Positions 1 to 7,716 of a DNA stretch of 23,037 nucleotides are shown piece by piece (position 1 is the stretch's first letter; each line of letters starts with the position of its first letter). Both the position numbers and the translations under genes were made by a program. The notes beneath the pieces were generated by a model. It had not been told where the DNA came from. It saw only the letters and a list, made by a program, of their open reading frames with translations, and searched no databases. The stretch comes from Akkermansiaceae bacterium (GTDB taxonomy: Bacteria; Verrucomicrobiota; Verrucomicrobiia; Verrucomicrobiales; Akkermansiaceae), in NCBI GenBank assembly GCA_014379305.1, contig JACMMB010000352.1, positions 1 to 23,037 of the forward strand, written 5' to 3'.

Positions 1-393
1 GCGCCCTACTTCAAGCAAATGGACGACTACGTGGCGGCTCTGAACCAGAAGCTCGGCCGGCAGGTCGTCTTCGCGGTCCCGGTGGGCCAGGCGGTGCTCG
101 CGCTGAGGGAAAGGGTCATCGCCGGAAACGTTCCCGGGATTCAAAGACAATCCGAGCTTTTTACCGACAAGTTAGGCCATCCTCAGGCACCCGTGGAGGC
201 GCTGGCGTCCTACTGCAATTTCGCGGTTCTCTACAGGCGGACACCGGTCGGGCTGCCAATCCCCGCCGTCCTCGAAAGGTCGGTGAATCCCCTCTGGCGT
301 GAAGAAAAGCTCAATCTTATCCTCCAACAGATCGCATGGGATGCGGTGACCGGGCACCCGCTGGGAGGAGTGGGCGCTCCAACCTCATTTTGA
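1..393 (+). CDS. SGNH/GDSL-type hydrolase, C-terminal part (5' end outside window)
   Basis: The reading frame is already open at base 1 and stops at the TGA at 391-393, so only about 130 C-terminal residues are present. The first ATG (base 19) lies inside the frame and is unlikely to be the true start. The segment has a VVFAVPVGQAV strand followed by LFTDKLGHP, in which D and H sit where SGNH hydrolases keep the block V Asp-His pair, and then a YRRTPVGLPIP stretch. I recall this pattern from secreted SGNH-like proteins of Verrucomicrobia and Planctomycetes; the exact substrate cannot be read. It is a probable lipase, esterase or sulfatase-associated hydrolase. Its 3' end overlaps the end of the convergent GH2 pseudogene by 9 bases. 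Confidence 0.55.
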   Translation, partial: APYFKQMDDYVAALNQKLGRQVVFAVPVGQAVLALRERVIAGNVPGIQRQSELFTDKLGHPQAPVEALASYCNFAVLYRRTPVGLPIPAVLERSVNPLWREEKLNLILQQIAWDAVTGHPLGGVGAPTSF

Positions 394-3120
394 ATCCAAC
401 TGGTGTTCAACCGCGGAATCGAGCTGGCGCAAATACTCCGGGCGATTCGAGGAAATCCGAACAGCCAACGTCGCCGGGTTGGGATCCACCAATGAATCCG
501 ACACCACCTTGATCACGCAGCGGTTCCATCCCTTCTTCAAGAGGATGCCATCGTAGGTCAGCAGCTTGCGGTAGTCGGCGTTTTCAGGTGGCATCGACTC
601 ATGGACCTTGCTGTTGACGAAGAGGCGGCAGCCGCCGGAAACATAACAGTGAATGGCGAAACACGGCGCATCGGGGGCATCGGCGAGCAGATTGCCTGGC
701 GCCCGGGGGCTGCGGATCCAGAAGCTGAAGTAACTCGCGAACGCCCCGTTCTCCGGTCCCTCCTGCCCGAGATCCCGCAGTTGGAATCGATCCCGGCTGG
801 GACTCGCGACAGGTTTCCAAACAATGCCGTTTGCCAGATCGCCGATGAAATCCGTTTCCATCGCCGCCTCAAGATCCGGAGCTGCGAATCGGCCCGCGCC
901 CATGGCGGCGATCAGAACGCCTTCGTGATCGAATGCAACGGTGCCGCGACCGGCGGCGTCACCCAGCCTGACCCCGGCGCGGGTAAAAAGGGGTCCGCCA
1001 CATCTCATCCGCAGTGGAGGTTTCGATGCGGTAGTCCAACATGGATACGATGAGTTTTCCTTTTCCCCAAGGGAGTTCGACCACGGCAGCACCGGCGGGT
1101 TTGATCAATTTCTCGTAAAGCACGACAGCGGCGCACTTGGCGTATTCTGGCGCTTCGTTGAAGAGCGACCAATCGGTATTGCCGGCTTGCAAAAGGATCT
1201 TCGCATTCGGTGGGAGGCTGCCGCCGATGCCACGGCGCATGATGAATCGCTCCGCGCCGTCTTCGGCGAAATAGAGGTCTGATAGCTTGAAGGAGGAAGT
1301 CCACGGGTGGAATGGATCGGGAACGAGAGCGGTTGCCCCTCGCCTGGTGAGTTCCAGGCCGGCTGGCAGCGCGGCTTCATCGGCATCTCCGAGCATGAGC
1401 ATGGCGACTCCCCTTCAACTTGCTCAGGGCCGCACTCGCGTTGGTGGCAGCGCTACCGCCGATGATGGTGAAAGCCTGCTCTCCATCAGAAACGAGAATG
1501 CCAAGATCCACCAGGCGGCGCCCCAGCGGATCGGCCTTGTTGCCGATGAAGCCGACGGCGGTGACGGTGGCCGCCACGGGATCCGGTTGCGTCCCGGCGG
1601 GAACGTTGCGCTTACTCCACGGACTCGCCGCGGGCGCCGGATGCGCAAGGGCGGCTTTCACGGCGTCGAACATGGGCAGCGGTTTGTAAAGCGGGAGCTT
1701 GGGATCCCAACCGGGATTCAACGTTTCCACATAAGGAGGAATCCGCTCGATCTGCATGCCCGGCTTCCCCTCCTGATAGGGACGGGTAAAAACGACACCG
1801 TCGTCCTTCGTCGGCAAACGGCTGAAGTCGCTGTAGCCGAAATTCAGAAGCTCCACACCGAACCAGGCGGTCTCGCTGGCGGAGAAATAAGCAAGCCGCG
1901 GGCGAGCCATGTGGACGATGTTGTCATGGACATCGATGGCCAGGGCCTCGCTGCGGCCTTCATAGCTGGCATATGCGCGCCGGCCGTTGAATTCCATCAA
2001 CTGGGACGGCCGGGCGTAATAGCTGCCACCGGACTCGCCCAACATGAGCGGCTTTTCAAGCCCGGGCAACGCGTCAACACGCGAGCCGTGGCCGAAGTGC
2101 TTACTCCATACCGGCAGGCGGCCGCTGATGTCTTCATCACCATCGCAGGAAATCCACTGGCGGGTGGGATCGAGCTTGCGGGCGCGCATGCCGAGATGTC
2201 GCCATGGGAACCGGCGGGGATGGGAGCGGTGTCGATGTCCTTCCCCGCACGGTTGATCCACGGGCTCGCGTTTCCTCCCACGCTCACGGTTCGCGGTGCG
2301 GAGGTGTCATTCCTAACGATAATTTCCAGCGCGAGCGCGTTCATCCTCACCTGCGGCTTCACGAACACATCGGCGACCCGCACCTGCGGCACTGCCAGCA
2401 GGCTCACGTCCTGCCAGATGCCTACCAAACGGGCCGTTTCCGAACCGGTCGGATACGGCGCGATCATCTTCCCAAAAGTGGCGCTGCGCTTGTTGAACAA
2501 TTTATGCGAGCGCACGCCCACCAGCAACTCGCTGTCCTTGCCCGCGGCAACGAGTTCCGTGATATCGAGATCAAAAGGCAGATATTTGTCGAAATGGGTT
2601 CCGGCGGATTTGCCATTCACCATCACGACGCATTCACCGGCGACGGCCCCGAAATGAAGGATGATCCGTCGACCCTGCCATTGCTGCGGCACGGTGAAAT
2701 TGCGACGGAGCAATCCCATTTTCACGCGATCCCATGACTCCGGATAGCTGGGGAAATAGACGGAATCGGGCCAATAGGGCTTGTCCGTGCCCTCGCCGGT
2801 GCGGCGGCCCGAGCCCTAGGTATTCATGTTCCATGGCGAGGGAGTCTTGATCGGAGTGTTCTCCCACGCATCGGCAATCGGCGGGCTCAGACCCGGCGTC
2901 ACGCCTTGATCGGCGATGTAGCCGGGAGGGAGCTCGACGGGCTGGAATTGCTAGGAACCATTGAGCGAGGCAGCATCGGGGAAAGGCAGCTCGGCGTCCG
3001 CAGCGAGAGGACGGGAAGGAGTGAACTCACCGGATTACTCGATACCGCCCCCATAGCACCAACATCATGGCTAACCAGACGGCGGAGATGGAAGCGGCAA
3101 GGTTGCGGGATTGGGGCATC
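385..3120 (-). pseudogene. Glycoside hydrolase family 2 (beta-galactosidase-like), broken by stops, indels and a deletion
   Basis: The pieces run in order on the minus strand. They are a possible signal peptide (near 3120), the GH2 sugar-binding jelly roll (about 2200-2820, with a WQGRRIILHFGAV and NGKSAGTHFDKYLPF pattern), the end of the TIM barrel (about 1850-2190, with KLDPTR and PLMLGESGG) and C-terminal domains down to 385. Two in-frame TAG codons (2951-2953 and 2816-2818) fall where Trp is expected (LNGS*QF and NMNT*GSG). One-base insertions in homopolymer runs break the frame at about 1410-1413 and 990-993. Near 2190 the jelly roll runs straight into the late barrel in another frame, so the middle of the barrel with the acid/base Asn-Glu motif is gone. 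The gene cannot make an active enzyme. It follows the GH92 remnant in the same direction, as in a glycan-utilisation locus. Confidence 0.85.
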
Positions 3121-3154
3121 GGCGTGACGGGATTCCAGAGTCGGACTCGTGCGG

Positions 3155-3930
3155 CTACTGGAATTGTCGCGGATCCAGAGTAATGCGGGAAGGAGGAAGA
3201 TCCGCAGGGGCTTGCCCGAGCGTCTTGTCGGGCGTGTCGGACATTTCCAGATCGATGTTGAGACCGTTGAGGACATCCGAATGGCTAAACCAAAGTGCGT
3301 TGCCCGGCTTGCCATTCAGTTTCACGCTGCGGATGTATTTGTGATCGCGGGAGGTTCCATTGGCATTGAGTTGAAGTCGATTTCCGTTAGTCATTTCCAA
3401 GGTCACCTTGTCGAAGACCGGACTTCCCAGCTCATACACGGGTACTCCCGGGACAACCGGATAGAATCCCATCATGGAGAACACGACAAAGGCAGACATG
3501 CCACCGCCATCCTCGTCGCCGGGAATGCCGTGCAGGGTATCCGTGAACGCATACTCCAACAACTGCCGGATGCGTTTCTGGGTTTTCCAAGGAGCCCCGA
3601 GATGATTGTAGATGTAAGGCGTGGCGAAGCTGGGCTCGTTCCCCATCGAAAACTGCCCGACCATCGCCGTGGAATCCGGAAAGACCGAGAAAAGCGCATA
3701 TTTGGAACGTCCGAGATCCTCGCGGAAAAGGTTGTCGAGCTTTGCCTCGGCGGCGTCCTTGCCACCCATCAGCTCGGTCAACCCGGCGAGGTCATGTTGC
3801 ACGTCCCAGTTGTAGGTGTAGGCGTTGTTCTCCGTGGTGTAGGCGCGTCCGCCCATGCCGCCCGAGAACTTCGGATCGAACGATTCGATCCACTTGCCGT
3901 CGGCAGCCTTCGGCCAGACGAAGCGTGAGA
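3155..3930 (-). pseudogene. GH92 alpha-1,2-mannosidase, C-terminal remnant
   Basis: About 255 residues match the C-terminal catalytic (alpha/alpha)6 part of GH92 exo-mannosidases. The motifs are GGRAYTTENNAYTYNWDVQHD, NEPSFATPYIYN and HGIPGDEDGGGMSAFVVFS, the last carrying the acidic residues of the active site. It ends at a TAG (3155-3157) 34 bases before the start of the GH2 pseudogene. GH92 enzymes are normally 700 residues or more, so roughly the first two thirds are missing. Upstream the frame runs without a stop into TonB-receptor DNA in another frame. The residues before RFVWPKAADG are therefore junction sequence, not mannosidase. It is a deletion product in a former mannan or glycoprotein-glycan locus. 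Confidence 0.88.
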
Positions 3931-4643
3931 TTGATTTCCAACCGCTCGGTTGCCAGCCACCGCAGGCGCGCCCGTCCACTGGCGGTCTCGTGCTTGCCAT
4001 AGGATTCGCCAGTCAGCCGGTCTTCGTACCAGCCGTCATCCTGCGTATAGAGTCCGTCGAGTCCGAAGAAAAGCGTTGGTGAAATCGGGCCGCTGACGTT
4101 TGCCTGCACTTGATTCAGTTCATAGCTGCCATAGGTGTAAGACGCCTCACCATGGAGGCCGGGGCCAGGTGGACGGGTCACCACGTCGAAAACCCCCATC
4201 GAGTTCGGCACCCCGAACGCCGTCCCGTGCGGACCCTTGTAAAACGAGATCCGCTCCACCGCGAACAGTGCCAAATCACGCCCATACGCGTCCGAGCAAG
4301 GAATGTCGTCGAGATAAAAGCCGACGCCCGTGCGACCACCGGTGAATTCGTGAAACGTGATTTCGTGCGATCCGCGCACCGAAAACGACGACGCGCGAGC
4401 GCTCTCCTCCTCGCTGACCGCGACATTGGGAATCAACTCCAAGGCCTGCCGCACGGTGAAAATGTCCCGCTCCGCCGCCGTTTCCGCCGATACGGAGTCC
4501 ACGGTGGACGGAGAAAGTGGCACCGGTTCCGCCGGAGCGAGGGCCGAGGCAGTGACGACGAGTGGCTCCATGACTACCGGCGCGCACAACGCCCAGGATC
4601 CCAATACCGCATAGACTCCAACAGTTTTACGATAGGCAGACAT
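3926..4643 (-). pseudogene. TonB-dependent receptor, N-terminal remnant joined to GH92
   Basis: The ATG at 4643 starts a hydrophobic segment (residues about 7-24) that fits a signal peptide. A TonB-box-like MEPLVVTAS (25-33) follows, then a plug domain with DIFTVRQALELIPNV, FSVRGSHE and VERISFYKGPHGTAFGVPN, and the first barrel strands. The sequence is clearly outer-membrane receptor to about base 3930, after which it changes to GH92 in another reading frame. The frame itself closes at 3792 after about 45 meaningless residues. Full receptors are 650-900 residues; only about 240 remain. Loss of the rest of the barrel and of the mannosidase front end by one deletion explains the structure. A product, if made, would not form a receptor. 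Confidence 0.85.
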
Positions 4644-4969
4644 TGTTGCGTACGATGGCACGCCCCCCTGGCTCCCGGCAATCCTTAAATCTACCAGAAT
4701 CCTCATTCAAATCCTATGCCGCTCTTAAACATCGATCCACCCGAACCGTCCCGCCCCGGTCGTTGCAGTGAGAAAGATGGCTGCGGTGTAGAAGTTGAAC
4801 GAATGGAGATCTTCGACGTCCACCGGGAGGGATGTCGGAAGCTGATTGAAGTGCAGGATCGTGAGGCGCCTGTTAAAGTGTCGCCGTCAGGCCAGGCTCC
4901 CGCTTCGGATTGCCGTTGTTCTTTGACCTTGCCAGCCGTGCGGGAAATTCTCAAAACTTCGCTGTTCAC
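4644..4969. other. Gap of 326 bases; possible C-terminal gene fragment on the minus strand
   Basis: No convincing complete gene lies here. The minus strand has a stop-free stretch of about 54 codons ending in a TAA at 4735-4737 (ends GAGRFGWIDV) that lacks a start codon. Its composition looks protein-like and it may be the tail of another lost gene, but I do not recognise it. The region should also hold the former promoter of the receptor gene (minus strand) and that of the YifB gene (plus strand). I cannot point to clear -35/-10 boxes. Confidence 0.3.
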
Positions 4970-6061
4970 ATGATTACCCGCCTATTTTCAGCCGCGCTGC
5001 GTGGGGTCGATGCCCAGGAAGTCGAAGTCGAGGTCAACGCCCGCGGAGCGGACAAGCCGATCGTGATCATCGTCGGACTTCCCGATGCTGCGGTTAGAGA
5101 GTCCTCACAGCGCGTGATTTCCGCCATCGGCGCATCCGCGCTGCACCTGGATGACGGGATCAAGACGGTGAACCTCGCGCCGGCGGATTTGAAGAAGGAA
5201 GGGCCGTCATTCGATCTGCCCATCGCGCTGGCGATGATCGCAGCGAGCGGAACGAAACCCTTTAACGCGGAGGATTGCTGCGTGGTCGGAGAACTGGGGC
5301 TAGATGGCACGGTGCGACCAGTGAAAGGCGTTCTATCCATCGCGCTCGAAGCGAAAAGCCGCGGGAGAAGCCGCTTGTTCGTGCCAGAGGCAAACGCGCC
5401 GGAAGCAGCAGTGATCGAAGGAATCCAGGTGTTCCCGATCCGCAATCTCAAACAAGCCTGGGACTTCCTGAATGGCGATGTCATCATCCCGCCATTCCAT
5501 CTCGACCGGCGGGCGTTTTTCAATTCCCACCGCTCCTACGAAGTGGATTTCGACGAGGTGAGAGGCCAGCACCACGTGAAACGCGCGCTCGAAGTCGCTG
5601 CCGCGGGAAATCATAATCTAATCATGGTAGGACCCCCAGGGACGGGGAAATCCATGTTGGCGAAGCGCATGGCCACGATCATGCCGGACATGACCGAGAC
5701 GGATGCGATCGAAACCACGAAAATCCACTCGGTCACCGGGCTGCTGGACTCGAAACACTCGTTTCTAACTACCCGTCCGTTCCGTTCACCGCATCACACT
5801 ATTTCAGACGCCGGACTGCTCGGCGGCGGCACCAATCCGGGACCAGGCGAGGTGTCGCTCGCGCATCATGGCGTGCTGTTCCTGGATGAACTTCCCGAGT
5901 TCCGGCGGCAGACGCTCGAGGTCCTCCGACAACCGCTGGAGGATGGCCACGTAACCATTTCGCGCGCCGCGGGATCCCTCACATTTCCCGCCAACTTCAT
6001 GCTCATTGCGGCCATGAATCCCTGCCCGTGCGGATTCCACTTCAGGAGATGGGCAGCATGA
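4970..6061 (+). pseudogene. YifB/ComM family magnesium-chelatase-like AAA ATPase, truncated at the 3' end
   Basis: The start at 4970 gives MITRLFSAALRGVDA, the usual YifB beginning; an upstream ATG at 4910 adds unconserved residues. The N-terminal Lon-like (ChlI) domain is complete (residues 1-165). It is followed by the AAA core with Walker A GPPGTGKS (221-228), Walker B LFLDELPE (about 303-310) and NPCPCG (350-355). Family members are about 500 residues long; this one runs off into FHFRRWAA and stops at 363. The AAA lid and the C-terminal domain are missing, and I find no continuation elsewhere in the window. ComM is a branch-migration helicase used in natural transformation, so the cut copy is probably inactive. 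The break near base 6033 is the left edge of the accessory region. Confidence 0.85.
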
Positions 6062-6140
6062 AACTAGCTGCACATCAGTAAAATTGTCCTCGGTAGCCAA
6101 CCGATCCAGTCGCCAATAATGGAAACCGGCGACATCCCGA

Positions 6141-6488
6141 TTACGTTCGGGTGACAGCACGGAGAGCTTCGAGCAAACGCAAAATTGCGGCTTCGTGACC
6201 CGGTGTGCCGTCCCATACGTCCACTACTGCAATTTCAAGGCGTTTGGTTTGAGTCTTGGTCCGGATAGGTAAGTCCGGGTAGATCTTCAAGCATTTGCAT
6301 AATTGAATAATTGCTTTTGATCGACGCGAAAAGCGCCCGGCCAGTATACGGCTCACCTGTGATTGGCTTATTCCGCTTAATTTAGCCAATTCCACCTGCG
6401 TAATTCCTAATAACGAGGTGCTTCGCTGAAGGGTCTCCACCAGTTGGTTATTCGTCAATCCGTCCGCCGGCATGCATTTTTCTTGCAT
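6141..6488 (-). CDS. XRE-type helix-turn-helix transcriptional regulator
   Basis: This is a small protein of about 115 residues. Residues 27-70 form a Cro/CI-like HTH: LLGITQVELAKLSGISQSQVSRILAGR, with the recognition helix around SQSQVSRIL. A basic stretch (TKTQTKRLE) and a C-terminal helix with VWDGTPGHEAAILRLLEAL follow. It is divergent from the glycosylase gene, only 29 bases apart, which fits a local repressor of the operon. A second ATG at 6473 (MPADG) is an equally possible start; neither has a clear ribosome binding site. The start codon at 6488 lies inside a tandem TTGCATAA repeat that may be its operator. The direct target is inference. Confidence 0.75.
   Translation of the reverse strand: MQEKCMPADGLTNNQLVETLQRSTSLLGITQVELAKLSGISQSQVSRILAGRFSRRSKAIIQLCKCLKIYPDLPIRTKTQTKRLEIAVVDVWDGTPGHEAAILRLLEALRAVTRT
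6295..6310. repeat. TTGCATAA-TTGAATAA tandem, second copy of a putative operator
   Basis: These 16 bases inside the regulator coding region match the 16 bases at 6483-6498 at 15 of 16 positions. Both are two octamers placed head to tail. A distant operator of this kind is sometimes used for looping autoregulation; that role is inference. Confidence 0.35.
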
Positions 6489-6498
6489 AATTGCATAA
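6483..6498. promoter_or_regulatory. Tandem TTGCATAA TTGCATAA, putative operator between divergent genes
   Basis: Two perfect head-to-tail copies of TTGCATAA overlap the regulator start codon and lie 20 bases before the glycosylase ATG. A near-identical pair lies 188 bases away inside the regulator gene. The position and the AT-rich character fit a binding site for the XRE protein controlling both directions. It contains a -10-like CATAAT, but no good -35 box is visible at the right distance. Confidence 0.4.
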
Positions 6499-6517
6499 AT
6501 CGTCAAGCCTGCAATGA

Positions 6518-7285
6518 ATGAAGTGCGGTGAGCAACAGATTCGGATATTCGTGGATGATAAGGAGCGGGATCTCCAATTACCTCCGGCGTCCGAAAATAT
6601 TCTGCCGGGCGTGGAATGGGGACCGTATGATCGCTTTGGAACCCCAGCATACTGGTGTGTCATGGCAAACTACTCGGCACTGGCGGGGAGTCATAGCTGT
6701 CACAAGCTGGGAAGAAGTTTGGTGGAGGAAATCGCGGCGTGTCTCCTCGGTGGATATGGCATGCCTGCGGAGCTTGGAATCGCGGCATTTAATCGGCTTC
6801 GAGAATTGGGGGTGTTGTCTCAGGAGGCTTCCGAGGCGAGCATCCTCCGGCACCTTCTGGAGCCCATCAAAGTAGGTCACCGAATGCTCCGATACCGATA
6901 CCCGGCGCAAAAGGCAAAATTCCTTGCGCTGGCACTATCGAGGATGCAGCGGCAAGCCCCGCCGTCGGAAGTTGCCGGCAAGGATTTGAGGGATTGGTTG
7001 CTATCGTTTGAAGGAATCGGGCCTAAAACAGCGTCGTGGATAGCGAGAAACTATCTTGCGACGGATGAGGTCGCGATCCTCGACATTCACATATGCAGAG
7101 CTGGGTACAAAATGGGCATCTTTGATTTGAAGCAAAATGTGGATCGTCATTATTTTCAGATGGAAGAGAGATTTGTCAAACTGGCAGAAACGATGAATGT
7201 CCGAACATCGCTCCTTGACGCCTTGATTTGGGAACAGATGAGAACGCTGCCGGCGAAGTACCTTCAATCAAGAATTGCAGCCTAG
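6518..7285 (+). CDS. OGG-like HhH-GPD DNA glycosylase
   Basis: This 255-residue protein carries the helix-hairpin-helix/GPD signature of 8-oxoguanine-type glycosylases. LLSFEGIGPKTASWIARN (about 161-178) has Lys170 at the place of the catalytic Lys of OGG1, and VAILDIHICRAG (185-196) has Asp189 matching the catalytic Asp of VPVDVH. An in-frame TGA directly before the ATG (6515-6517) rules out a longer start. OGG enzymes remove oxidised guanine from DNA and can nick the strand. OGG-like proteins of this kind also occur as accessory proteins in type IV CBASS. Here it opens an operon with a QueC-like enzyme, which suggests recognition of a modified guanine base, in DNA or as a free nucleobase (inference). 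Confidence 0.8.
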   Translation: MKCGEQQIRIFVDDKERDLQLPPASENILPGVEWGPYDRFGTPAYWCVMANYSALAGSHSCHKLGRSLVEEIAACLLGGYGMPAELGIAAFNRLRELGVLSQEASEASILRHLLEPIKVGHRMLRYRYPAQKAKFLALALSRMQRQAPPSEVAGKDLRDWLLSFEGIGPKTASWIARNYLATDEVAILDIHICRAGYKMGIFDLKQNVDRHYFQMEERFVKLAETMNVRTSLLDALIWEQMRTLPAKYLQSRIAA

Positions 7286-7365
7286 AGATCTCAGGATTAA
7301 GACGTGACCCGCAGATTTTTGGTAGATTCCTTGACAGACGTTGGATAATCGCTAGGTAAGGTTTC

Positions 7366-7716
7366 ATGTCTGGTTCATCAGGAGGTTCTTACAGTTCAGG
7401 AGGAGGTGGTGGTGGCGATGGTAGTGGCGAAGCAATCGATTGCTACAAGCTGTCGGAGAGAGTGCAGCTTAGTTCCCCAGTCCCGTCCGTAATCGGCTCA
7501 ATTAGGGTTAATGACGTCTTGGATATTGAAGTCCAAACGCACAGCGGAACGCCCTTGCTGATGGTAATGACAAATGCAAAATCAATTGCCGGATCGGTCG
7601 TGCCGATGAACATGGCCTCGTTCCTTGCCTGTATTGATAAAGGAGTCCATTACATGGCAATCGTGCTTGATATCGCAGGCGGTTCAGTAAAAGTCGAAAT
7701 CCGTCCAAAGAAATGA
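7366..7716 (+). CDS. Small protein with Gly/Ser-rich N-terminal tail and compact C-terminal domain
   Basis: Of 116 residues, the first 22 are nearly all Gly and Ser (MSGSSGGSYSSGGGGGGDGS), a disordered tail. The rest looks like a small beta-rich domain: LSSPVPSVIGSIRVNDVLDI, then SIAGSV, then FLACIDKGVHYMAIVLDI and VKVEIRPKK. I believe similar proteins occur beside QueC-like and other conflict genes, but I cannot name a characterised family. A TAAGG stretch upstream of the ATG may serve as ribosome binding site. The stop overlaps the next start as ATGA (7713-7716), so it is translationally coupled to the kinase-transferase gene. A tail of this kind next to an amide-forming QueC-like enzyme makes it a candidate substrate for N-terminal modification. 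That is a hypothesis only. Confidence 0.72.
   Translation: MSGSSGGSYSSGGGGGGDGSGEAIDCYKLSERVQLSSPVPSVIGSIRVNDVLDIEVQTHSGTPLLMVMTNAKSIAGSVVPMNMASFLACIDKGVHYMAIVLDIAGGSVKVEIRPKK

Noticed and set aside
1287..2657. Long plus-strand open frame of 456 codons
   Set aside because: It is the antisense of the GH2 pseudogene, with no domain and Arg/Pro/Gly-rich composition; the minus strand carries clear GH2 motifs.
3149..3928. Plus-strand open frame of 259 codons
   Set aside because: It is the antisense shadow of the GH92 remnant, whose motifs on the minus strand are unmistakable.
7331..7349. TTGACA followed by GATAAT upstream of the Gly/Ser-tail gene
   Set aside because: The boxes are only 7 bases apart, far from the 16-18 needed for a sigma-70 promoter.
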